The translations under genes and the position numbers were made by a program. This document shows positions 7,776 through 14,540 of a DNA stretch of 14,540 nt, one piece after another. The stretch's first letter is position 1. Every line of letters begins with the position of its first letter. Origin of the DNA: Acidobacteriota bacterium (lineage in GTDB: Bacteria > Acidobacteriota > Vicinamibacteria > Vicinamibacterales > UBA823); the NCBI GenBank assembly GCA_003509065.1, contig DODG01000128.1, forward strand, positions 1 through 14,540. The letters run 5' to 3'. The notes under the pieces were generated by a model that was given only the letters and a program-made list of their open reading frames with translations, ran no database searches and was not told the origin of the DNA.

Positions 7776-8477
7776 TTAAGACTCTATGTGCAAAAAGGTA
7801 GTCAACTCAGACCAAATAAACTCCAAGCTATTCAAAAGCTGGTGTCCATCATCCAACCAATGCACTTGTACATTCGATCGCTCAGTCGCAAAACGTGCGA
7901 CAACCTTGGGATCGACGACATCATCGTGTTTTCCCTGAAAAATCATGATCGGCTTGTTAAGCTGGACCGCAAATGAATCATACCGACTCGCATCACTATA
8001 AAGTTCGTAATGCACGGGTCTCATTTCACCGAAGGCGTGATGAAACACTTGAAGATGACCACTCTGTTGCCAACGATCAAATTCGCCCGCATCAAGACCA
8101 GGCATTTGATTCTTGCCAAAATCGAATGCCGGCGCCAAAAGCACCAAGCGTTCAATTCGAGAACTGTCAAGGTCTTGCCGGGCCGACTTTAAACCACCTT
8201 GAGAGTCAATTGCGGCCAAGTGTAACGCTACAAAAGCACCCAGACTAGACCCAATAAGACTCACAGGACCAGCCGGCAGAGCCTGTATAGAGCGGCCAAC
8301 TCTATCAATCATCCTAGAGACGGTAAGCGTTGAAAAATCAGGGGCGTTTAAATCTGGACAGTGCAACGTCACGTCGTGTGGCTGCAACCGATCGGCAAGC
8401 CACCTCGCCTTCGCCGACTTTTCGGACGACGCGAAACCGTGGAGATAGACAAAGTGTTTCACAGTTTTGTCGTGCAT
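7776..8477 (-). CDS. YqiA-like alpha/beta hydrolase (putative esterase)
   Basis: 233-residue cytoplasmic hydrolase related to YqiA/UPF0227 esterases. It starts with the typical VYLHGFASSEKSAKA (10-24). The nucleophile elbow is GSSLG at 76-80 with S78. The acid is likely within HDDVVD (184-189) and the catalytic base is H212 in DDGHQLL. There is no signal peptide. The natural substrate is unknown; family members cleave short acyl esters. ATG at 8477 overlaps the 3' end of the SET-domain gene by 19 bases, and its stop is followed two bases later by the glycosyltransferase start, so this gene is firmly inside the operon. Confidence 0.88.
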   Translation of the reverse strand: MHDKTVKHFVYLHGFASSEKSAKARWLADRLQPHDVTLHCPDLNAPDFSTLTVSRMIDRVGRSIQALPAGPVSLIGSSLGAFVALHLAAIDSQGGLKSARQDLDSSRIERLVLLAPAFDFGKNQMPGLDAGEFDRWQQSGHLQVFHHAFGEMRPVHYELYSDASRYDSFAVQLNKPIMIFQGKHDDVVDPKVVARFATERSNVQVHWLDDGHQLLNSLEFIWSELTTFLHIES

Positions 8478-8875
8478 CCTGGCTTACAGCGACACGGCAT
8501 CGTTTTATCACCATCCGTAGAATAGTCGTACGATAATTCTTCTCCACGCTTAATATTACGGGCTGCTCGAATCCAAATTGTATGTCCGACGATTTGCACG
8601 TAGCAATTCGGCTTGCAACTATGATTTATAAACCTAGCGGTGTTACCTCCGACTGCAGCATCACGAACCCAAAAATTATTAATCTTGAAGCACCAGATGT
8701 GGCCTCGGCTAAGGTAGCGGTCCTCTCGAACAGCACTTTGTTTGTGTGTGATTTTCTCACCGTCATAGTCAATGATTCGTTTATTCTTGTTAATAGGAGC
8801 AGTGGCGAACACTCCCCAACCGTGAATCTTTGACCGTCGTCTTTTAAATATTGGTTTTATATTTGTTTTTGCCAT
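8459..8875 (-). CDS. Small SET-domain protein (putative lysine methyltransferase)
   Basis: A stand-alone SET domain of 138 residues. Visible family marks are KIHGWGVFA (17-24) for SAM binding, RFINHSCKPNC (81-91), which forms the pseudoknot, and ELSYDY (113-118) with the active-site Tyr. The end MPCRCKPGC (C128, C130, C134) looks like a short post-SET zinc site. All key residues are present, so an active protein lysine methyltransferase is plausible; the target is unknown. The N-terminus is basic (KRRRSK). I start at ATG 8875 because AAAGGTG lies just upstream; the frame extends ten codons further to a TTG without a good ribosome site. It is the first gene of a four-gene operon. SET domains are typical of eukaryotes but are found in scattered bacteria. 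Confidence 0.9.
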   Translation of the reverse strand: MAKTNIKPIFKRRRSKIHGWGVFATAPINKNKRIIDYDGEKITHKQSAVREDRYLSRGHIWCFKINNFWVRDAAVGGNTARFINHSCKPNCYVQIVGHTIWIRAARNIKRGEELSYDYSTDGDKTMPCRCKPGCTTKL

Positions 8876-9056
8876 AGCACCTTTGACTTCACAATAATTC
8901 TTCAAAAATAATTTTTAACACAAAGAGACAGTCGCGCGCTCATAAAGTGAATGTGCGTTCTCATGTAGCACATCCTACAATTATGCTGTACTCGCGTAAC
9001 CTTAACATCACAGTTACTTGGATATTACGATAATCGTTGCCTCTTTACGATACGCA
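8876..9056. promoter_or_regulatory. Intergenic region upstream of the SET-led operon
   Basis: 181 bases between the dnaE2 stop and the SET-domain gene, the largest gap on the right half. It is AT-rich next to the SET start. A weak possible promoter on the minus strand is TTGTGT, then 18 bases, then AATTAT, about 20 to 45 bases before the ribosome site. Other structure includes the inverted repeats ATGTGC/GCACAT (8951-8956 and 8968-8973) and GTAAC/GTTAC (8996-9000 and 9013-9017), plus the 8-bp direct repeat listed separately. There is no strong intrinsic terminator for dnaE2 and no credible small ORF. Confidence 0.4.
9025..9052. repeat. Direct repeat TTACGATA, 20 bases apart
   Basis: TTACGATA occurs at 9025-9032 and again at 9045-9052, exactly 20 bases apart, about two helical turns. 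The first copy is part of an 11-base palindrome ACGAT-A-ATCGT (9027-9037). Same-face spacing is what one expects of a paired regulator site, but it lies about 150 bases upstream of the SET-domain start and immediately after the dnaE2 stop. Function is unknown; the repeats themselves are seen directly. Confidence 0.5.
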
Positions 9057-12000
9057 TTAATGAAAATCATGGGAAGCGATCTCTGGCCAGTCACCTGCAA
9101 GCCTCTGTATTCGCTCTGCCTTGATTGACACAACCCTTTCTTGAATCTGTAGTGTTCCTTCTACCATCAAGAACGATTCCTTTGTAATCACAACACATTC
9201 TGATGAAAACAAATCTGGTCGAATGATGATGTTTGCAAGACCTGTTTCATCCTCTAAAGTCAAAAAGACAAATCCCTTGGCTGTACTAGGGCGCTGTCGT
9301 GTGACAACTGCACCAGCTACACGCACACTGCAACCATGGCCAGCCTTTGGCAGATCGCGCGCAAACGTCACACCACGCCTTACTAATTCGTCACGCCGAA
9401 ATGCCATCGGATGTGGACCTAATGTTAACCCTGTGCCGACATAATCGGCTACAACACATTCCATCGGCGTCATGGACGAAAGCGGACTTATGTTGTCTAT
9501 TTCTTGATTTGCGCTTTCTGATTTTTGAAAGAGTTCTCCTGCTGGTCGAATCGCATGCTCCACTTGCCACAATGCAGCTCGTCGATCGTGCCCGAATTCA
9601 CTGAGTGCCCCGATCTGGGCCAGAGCTACCAGCTCGTTTCGCCAAATCTTGGTTCGCGCAACCAAATCATCAATTGAATTGAAACGTGCATTACAGCCAG
9701 GCAACCTCTTTTGGCTATTACGTGCTGACTGGATTAATTGGCCAACAGATTCACGTAGCCCTAACACATACCTTAACCCAAGACGGATAACCCCTTCTTC
9801 TTCAACCGTGCACAACCAGTCAGAACGTTGGACGTTGATCTCCTGAAATTTGATACCTCGCCGCTGTGCATCCCTAATTAAGGTCGCCGGATGATAAAAA
9901 CCCATTGGTTGATTGTTTAACAAAGCAACATAAAAAACCGTTGGAAAATGCACTTTCAAATACGCACTGGCGTAGACCAATAACGCAAAGCTAGCCGCGT
10001 GAGATTCTGGAAACCCGTACATCGCGAACGAAGTAATCGACCTTACAATTTCATCGGCAGCCTCATCGGTAATTCCCTGCCGTGCCATCCCCACACGTAA
10101 ACGACTTTCAATTTGTTCCATTTTCTGATCCGAACGCTTGAATCCAAATGCGCGACGTAACTCTTCAGCTTCTCCTCCTGAAAATCCGGCGGCTACCATA
10201 GCCATTCGCAGTAACTGCTCCTGAAACAACGGAACTCCCAACGTACGCCTCAGAATCGGCTCAAATGCTGGATGCGCATACACTACCGGCGCTTGACCCG
10301 AACGACGTTTCAAGTATGGATGCACCATCTTTCCAACGATCGGACCAGGACGAATCAATGCCACTTCGACCACTAAATCGTAGAAACATGCTGGTCGTAG
10401 ACGAGGCAATGTAGCCATCTGTGCCCTTGATTCAACCTGAAACACGCCAATGGTGTCGGCCTTCTGTAGCATTTGATAAACATCCGGATCATCCTGAGGA
10501 AGATGTCCAAGATCTAACACTGGCCACTTGCGGGACATCACTGCCTGCCCCTCATCTTTCAGCGCTGACTTATTAACCATTCCAATCGCGTCCTGCAACA
10601 CGGCCATCATGCCAAGACCAAGTAAATCAACTTTAATGATGCCCATGTCAGCACAGTCATCCTTATCCCACTGAATTACGACACGCCCTGGCATACTCGC
10701 TGGCTCAAGTGGTACTACTTCATCGAGACGTCCTCGGCAGAGCACCATACCACCGGAATGCTGTCCGAGATGTCGAGGTAGATGCTGGATTTGTTGCCAT
10801 AACTCGACACATTTACGAACACGTAAATCCTTATCGACGGATTTTGCATCATTTAAATAGCTAGTAAGCGCACCTGGGGAATCAGTCCGTACAAACTTTC
10901 CTACCGTCTTCGACAAGCGATTGATCCGATCCGCTTCAATACCCAACACCTTGCCAACCTCGCGCATAGCGTTCCGTCCTCGGTACGTAATAACATTCGC
11001 TGTCATGGCGGCGCCTACTTGTCCGTACCGTTCATAGACGTACTGAATGACTTGCTCACGCCGATCTCCACTCGGCAAATCAAGATCGATATCTGGCCAT
11101 TCCCTTCGCTCCTCTGACAGAAATCGTTCAAAGAGCAAATCCATACCAACTGGATCCACTGCCGTTATGCCCAAGCTGTAACAAACGGCACTGTTCGCTG
11201 CAGATCCTCGTCCCTGCACCAAAATATCGTGTCGGCGACAAAAATTAACGAGATCCCAGACGATGAGGAAATAGCCGGCTAAATCGAGCTTCTCGATTAA
11301 CGCTAGTTCATGTGCAATCTGTTGACGCGCGCGCTCATGGTACGGTCGGTATCGTTCGCGTGCTCCGATTTCCGTCACTTTTCTTAGAAAAGAACCCATG
11401 CAGTCGCCATCCGGTACGGGATACACAGGAAATCGATATTCGAGATCGTTCATCGAGTACTGCAGACGACTTGCTAATTCCTCGGTTGAACGAAGCGCAC
11501 CAGGTAGATCACGGAATAATCGTTCCATGGCATCCGGCGATTTGAGGTATCGCTCAGAATTTCGCATAAGTCGACGCCCAGCACGATTAAGTGTTGTTTT
11601 GTACCGTACACAAGTCAGCACATCATGGAGTAGACGATCGCCTACTGTTGCAAATCGTACGCCATTTGTGGCTATTACCGGCACACGGTACGCTGAGGCC
11701 AAATCTATCAAGAACCGGTTCTGAGATTCTTCGTCTCGCAACAAATGACGCTGCACTTCAACATAAACGTTACTCCTTCCAAAGAGTCCAAGGAGCCGAT
11801 TGAAGATTTCATCTACATCAGTTTGAGAGCTGGTAAATATTGACTGACCTGCTAGTGCTACGAGCCCCTCTGTTGAACCCTCAAAGTCGTCAAGTGTTAG
11901 CGAACCTTTCCCCTTCGGCGATCGCAACTTCATTCGAGTCACGAGTTGGCAAAGATGACGATATCCCTTCTTTGACTCAACTAGTACCGGTAGTCGCCGT

Positions 12001-12260
12001 ATCAGTGGCGTTGAACGTTTCTTGTTCGCCTGTGAACCGTTTATCCTCTCTGTCCTAATCGTAAGTTCGCACCCAATGATCGGCCGAATGCCGGCTGTCA
12101 TGGCAGCCTTATGAAACCTCGGCACTCCATAAACGCCATCCCTATCGAGTAAAGCTAGGGTTGAATATCCTAGTGCAGCAGCTCGTTCGACGAGAGCCTC
12201 GGGCGTCGACGCACCGTCAAGAAACGAAAAAGCAGAAGCCGTATGTAACTCCAAGTACAT
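9057..12260 (-). CDS. dnaE2: Error-prone DNA polymerase DnaE2 (ImuC)
   Basis: Second, error-prone C-family replicative-type polymerase that does lesion bypass with ImuA/ImuB. The 1067-residue length is typical of DnaE2. An N-terminal PHP domain starts ELHTASAFSFLDGAS (4-18). The polymerase catalytic acids lie in WPDIDLDL and IIKVDLLGLG; RPGPIVGKMV and PLFQEQLLRMA are fingers motifs. Near the C-terminus is an OB fold (VRVAGAVVTRQRPS), and the protein ends ASHDFH as DnaE2 proteins often do. I start at ATG 12260, which shares its A with the TGA stop of imuB (TGATG). A TTG nine codons upstream would overlap imuB and is less likely. No frameshift or missing catalytic residue is seen. Confidence 0.96.
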   Translation of the reverse strand: MYLELHTASAFSFLDGASTPEALVERAAALGYSTLALLDRDGVYGVPRFHKAAMTAGIRPIIGCELTIRTERINGSQANKKRSTPLIRRLPVLVESKKGYRHLCQLVTRMKLRSPKGKGSLTLDDFEGSTEGLVALAGQSIFTSSQTDVDEIFNRLLGLFGRSNVYVEVQRHLLRDEESQNRFLIDLASAYRVPVIATNGVRFATVGDRLLHDVLTCVRYKTTLNRAGRRLMRNSERYLKSPDAMERLFRDLPGALRSTEELASRLQYSMNDLEYRFPVYPVPDGDCMGSFLRKVTEIGARERYRPYHERARQQIAHELALIEKLDLAGYFLIVWDLVNFCRRHDILVQGRGSAANSAVCYSLGITAVDPVGMDLLFERFLSEERREWPDIDLDLPSGDRREQVIQYVYERYGQVGAAMTANVITYRGRNAMREVGKVLGIEADRINRLSKTVGKFVRTDSPGALTSYLNDAKSVDKDLRVRKCVELWQQIQHLPRHLGQHSGGMVLCRGRLDEVVPLEPASMPGRVVIQWDKDDCADMGIIKVDLLGLGMMAVLQDAIGMVNKSALKDEGQAVMSRKWPVLDLGHLPQDDPDVYQMLQKADTIGVFQVESRAQMATLPRLRPACFYDLVVEVALIRPGPIVGKMVHPYLKRRSGQAPVVYAHPAFEPILRRTLGVPLFQEQLLRMAMVAAGFSGGEAEELRRAFGFKRSDQKMEQIESRLRVGMARQGITDEAADEIVRSITSFAMYGFPESHAASFALLVYASAYLKVHFPTVFYVALLNNQPMGFYHPATLIRDAQRRGIKFQEINVQRSDWLCTVEEEGVIRLGLRYVLGLRESVGQLIQSARNSQKRLPGCNARFNSIDDLVARTKIWRNELVALAQIGALSEFGHDRRAALWQVEHAIRPAGELFQKSESANQEIDNISPLSSMTPMECVVADYVGTGLTLGPHPMAFRRDELVRRGVTFARDLPKAGHGCSVRVAGAVVTRQRPSTAKGFVFLTLEDETGLANIIIRPDLFSSECVVITKESFLMVEGTLQIQERVVSIKAERIQRLAGDWPEIASHDFH

Positions 12261-13678
12261 CAGTCCATAATTCCTGACACAAACCAAGCCTTGAGCGCGC
12301 GGTCTCGATAAATCCGATAGACTCCACCACTACTTAAAGCAACGTCCCATTCGTCATAACTCCAAAAGCTATCTACTGATTGGTGTTTCGAAGCAGATTC
12401 TCTCGACATCCACCAATGACCAGACGAACGCCATGGCCCCGCACACCTAACAATTGATCGAGTGCCAATACCACCACCTGCTGAAATTTGAACCGGGTGT
12501 CCACAATCGGTCATCACACGAGCTGCTACTGGACAACGAAACCTTCTGAAACCAACAAGTGGTAACTTCGTTACCACAGACGATTGAATACGGGCATTAT
12601 TCGGATTAAAAGTCTGCATATCGAAAGCACCAGGACGATGTGAATCAACCAAGATGGGCGCACCGCATTTCCCTTTACCCATCAACGTTGTCAGGCGTGC
12701 TAACAGTGTTGACAACTGCTCAGGTGACGGAAAGGCTCGTCTGAGTAACGAAAACTGAACCGCACGTGCAGGACCGGGATTCACGCTTATGATGATTCGG
12801 TCAATACCTGCGGAAGGTGGATGAGTTTCCAGATCAAGCAATAAGAGCGTTTGCAGAACCTGTGGATCACGAATTGGGGTAGGCAACTGCAACGTCCGTG
12901 TGTGATAAACGCGTGTGACCAACCAGCACTGCACGGTCAGCGCAGCCGCAGCAACGTTACACTGCGCAAGTTTTTCCATTAATCGCTCAAGCACTTGGCC
13001 AATGACGAAGGCCAGGGGCTCGAATCCTTCAATGGGCCATTCGAAGTCATAGATTTCTTTGAACTGCAAATCATCTGGCACCGACATAAGTGGCCAGACA
13101 TCTTCGCCACGAGCACACCGCTGCCAAGCCTCACCGTCAACTCCTAGTCGCGCAAATAACTCGTCGCATGGTAGCGCTGTCAGATCTCCGAGTGTTGAAA
13201 GTCCCCAGCGTCGGAAAGCACGAAATACTTCGCTGCCAGCATGCTGAAACACTTCACGTTTACGCGATGAGTAGAACAGAGGTTCAGTCAATTCTGATGT
13301 CTTGGTTTCAGAAAAGACACTCTCTAAAACCGTTAATGGCAATAAAGCCAGCGCCTCCTTTTCGCAGCCGGGATTGGTTACGGTCAGAGCTTTAGAACCA
13401 CCATAGGCCAACAACACGGAAGCAGTTCGCGTTGTTCCAAGCGCAACTCGGCAATGAATGTCTCGTTGAATCGCCATGCGGCGTACGGTATTTCCAACTG
13501 CACGAAAATCACCCCACAGACCACGTAACCCATTCGCATCCAGGACAACCGTCTTTTGATTAAAAATTGTAAAGTGTGGAGAGCATGCACGAGCTAGTTC
13601 AACGAGATCGTTGTATTGCTTGGTATTAGGTAGCCGCTGTTTGCCATTGGACAGCAGCATATGCACGCCCACGAACAT
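12260..13678 (-). CDS. imuB: ImuB, inactive Y-family polymerase homologue, shortened at the N-terminus
   Basis: Adaptor of the ImuA-ImuB-DnaE2 mutasome, thought to bring DnaE2 to the sliding clamp. 472 residues. Residues 28-56 (ARACSPHFTIF, then VVLDANGLRGLWG) match the Y-family YSP...SIDEAFLD region, but the acidic DE pair is replaced by K42-T43, so it cannot catalyse synthesis. The first six residues (MFVGVH) resemble the first palm strand, after which roughly 60 residues normally present before the SP motif are absent. The C-terminus is typical of the family (GPWRSSGHWW, EWDVALSSGGVYRIYRDRA). The start ATG at 13678 has no clear ribosome site and lies 12 bases after the imuA stop, so re-initiation is likely. 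The stop overlaps dnaE2. Confidence 0.92.
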   Translation of the reverse strand: MFVGVHMLLSNGKQRLPNTKQYNDLVELARACSPHFTIFNQKTVVLDANGLRGLWGDFRAVGNTVRRMAIQRDIHCRVALGTTRTASVLLAYGGSKALTVTNPGCEKEALALLPLTVLESVFSETKTSELTEPLFYSSRKREVFQHAGSEVFRAFRRWGLSTLGDLTALPCDELFARLGVDGEAWQRCARGEDVWPLMSVPDDLQFKEIYDFEWPIEGFEPLAFVIGQVLERLMEKLAQCNVAAAALTVQCWLVTRVYHTRTLQLPTPIRDPQVLQTLLLLDLETHPPSAGIDRIIISVNPGPARAVQFSLLRRAFPSPEQLSTLLARLTTLMGKGKCGAPILVDSHRPGAFDMQTFNPNNARIQSSVVTKLPLVGFRRFRCPVAARVMTDCGHPVQISAGGGIGTRSIVRCAGPWRSSGHWWMSRESASKHQSVDSFWSYDEWDVALSSGGVYRIYRDRALKAWFVSGIMD

Positions 13679-13690
13679 AATTTATGCAAG

Positions 13691-14455
13691 TCAGAAATTA
13701 GAAATATCCGAATAGGTAGGCATCGACGCGAACAGCTGACAACACCGACCCTCTTGAGGGAAACGTGTACCAATCACGCGAACAACAATATCGAAACCAT
13801 GCAACAATTCACTGTGCGTTGATTCACACGACCAGCGAACGGCCTCTTTTCTGGATTCCAAGCGTATCGTCACCCCCGCAACACTTCTGGCAATTGATCG
13901 ATCGCCTATTAATAAATAGGCTGTCGATTGATCTTTTACCGCGTGCGTTAATCGTCTCCATGTTGTGAACGGAATTCGGCGAAATACATGGTCTGGCAAA
14001 TCAACCAAGTCGAGAGTAACTACTCCAAACCCACCAGCGTGCACAAGACATTCCAACGCCTTAATCGAGCGATTCACGATGTGTAGCATTGGTTCATTGC
14101 TATCTGCGCCCCCTCGAATCCAGAGAAAGCGTGAAAAATCGATACCAGCCGCCGCACCAGATTCCGGATCAAAAGTGTCGAACGTGTCAATAAGTGCAAC
14201 AAGCTCACCACGGTTCGTAGCTGCAGCAAATGCCGCATGCATTACACTCATCCGACCAGTCGTATGCTCCCCAACAATCTCCGAAAGATGCCCCCTCGGA
14301 AGACCTCCACCAAGTTTTGTATCGAGCCTTGCAATTTCCGTTGGAGCTAGAGAAACATCGAATGGATCTTTAGCGTAAATATAAGAAAATAAAGTATTTC
14401 CAAAACTCTTTTCCTTAAGCAGGTTTTCAAGATCCGTTTTTGTTAAGGTAGACAT
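13691..14455 (-). CDS. imuA: ImuA, RecA-like protein of the mutasome cassette
   Basis: 254-residue RecA-fold protein, first gene of imuA-imuB-dnaE2. LGGGLPRGHLSEIVG (48-62) is the RecA-like entry to the P-loop. The P-loop itself reads GEHTTGRMS (62-70), with Arg68 where RecA has the ATP-binding Lys. The RecA segment IDAEHALDP is IDTFDTFDP here, so the catalytic Glu is Phe. ATP hydrolysis is therefore unlikely. In known systems ImuA-type proteins bind ImuB and modulate RecA; that role is inferred here from the cassette. ATG at 14455 is preceded only by a purine-rich stretch (GAAAGAAAAA). It could be called a generic RecA-like or SulA-like protein, but the neighbours decide it. Confidence 0.9.
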   Translation of the reverse strand: MSTLTKTDLENLLKEKSFGNTLFSYIYAKDPFDVSLAPTEIARLDTKLGGGLPRGHLSEIVGEHTTGRMSVMHAAFAAATNRGELVALIDTFDTFDPESGAAAGIDFSRFLWIRGGADSNEPMLHIVNRSIKALECLVHAGGFGVVTLDLVDLPDHVFRRIPFTTWRRLTHAVKDQSTAYLLIGDRSIARSVAGVTIRLESRKEAVRWSCESTHSELLHGFDIVVRVIGTRFPQEGRCCQLFASMPTYSDISNF

Positions 14456-14478
14456 TCGTTTTTCTTTCGCCTATGAGA

Positions 14479-14508
14479 AGAATACTATACCCTGGCGAAT
14501 AAGTGCAA
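14479..14508 (-). promoter_or_regulatory. Weak candidate promoter of imuA-imuB-dnaE2
   Basis: On the minus strand, TTGCAC (14508-14503) and TATTCT (14484-14479) are 18 bases apart, ending 23 bases before the imuA ATG; TATAGT (14489-14484) is an overlapping alternative -10. No CTGT-N8-ACAG or GAAC-N4-GTTC LexA box is visible between 14456 and 14540. A regulator site could lie beyond the right edge or have a lineage-specific sequence. Confidence 0.25.
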
Positions 14509-14540
14509 GACTTGGGGTTGCTTTAAAACAAGCTAGGTGC

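Noticed and set aside
8876..8905. Longer SET-domain protein starting at TTG 8905
   Set aside because: ATG 8875 has a better ribosome site (AAAGGTG) and the extra ten residues precede the conserved domain without adding a motif.
13965..14378. 137-codon open frame on the plus strand
   Set aside because: It is antisense to imuA, which has clear RecA-family motifs; the frame is low-complexity, Ser/Pro/Arg-rich and without a ribosome site.
9057..14455. DnaE2 cassette as a mobile or defence element
   Set aside because: imuA-imuB-dnaE2 is a known chromosomal DNA-damage mutasome; there are no integrase genes, flanking repeats or composition change.
1..14540. CRISPR arrays, tRNA or rRNA genes, insertion sequences
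   Set aside because: I found no regularly spaced repeats, no tRNA-like cloverleaf with a CCA end, no rRNA motifs, and no transposase-like protein.

Overview
The window reads as a piece of bacterial chromosome with ordinary housekeeping genes, one stress-repair cassette and one small operon of mixed function. I see no transposase, integrase, CRISPR array, tRNA, rRNA or phage gene. Base composition by eye is moderate (about half GC) and even throughout. The imuA-imuB-dnaE2 cassette with a RecA-like ImuA, the HisRS with a cysteine-rich insertion and the MoaA tail ending EMHTRGG together suggest an uncultured Acidobacteriota-like bacterium. That placement is inference from family resemblance, not from a marker gene.

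Left part (1-1681, minus strand): hisS is followed 35 bases later by aspS, which runs off the left edge. Both encode class II aminoacyl-tRNA synthetases. Divergent from hisS across about 80 bases is moaA (plus strand), the first enzyme of molybdenum cofactor synthesis. A 13-bp bulged hairpin follows moaA, then a GTG-started gene for an exported DUF547 protein. Its 3' end overlaps the 3' end of msrQ on the opposite strand by 46 bases. msrP-msrQ (minus strand) encode the periplasmic methionine sulfoxide reductase, a molybdopterin enzyme, and its haem-binding membrane partner. moaA and msrPQ therefore make functional sense together.

Middle part (5486-8875, minus strand): four closely packed genes look like one operon. 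In transcription order they encode a small SET-domain protein (lysine methyltransferase fold), a YqiA-like alpha/beta hydrolase, a TIGR04283-type family 2 glycosyltransferase, and a flavin disulfide oxidoreductase of the mercuric-reductase/lipoamide-dehydrogenase family. The joint function is unknown. This is the least explained part of the window. A 181-base region upstream holds an 8-bp direct repeat spaced exactly 20 bases apart.

Right part (9057-14455, minus strand): imuA-imuB-dnaE2 form a tight mutasome operon (12-base gap, then a TGATG stop-start overlap). ImuA has lost the Walker A lysine. ImuB has lost catalytic acidic residues and most of the N-terminal palm segment. DnaE2 looks intact. 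No familiar LexA box is visible in the 85 bases upstream of imuA.

I do not find a convincing wholly new system. The best candidates for a second look are the SET-led operon and the shortened ImuB.
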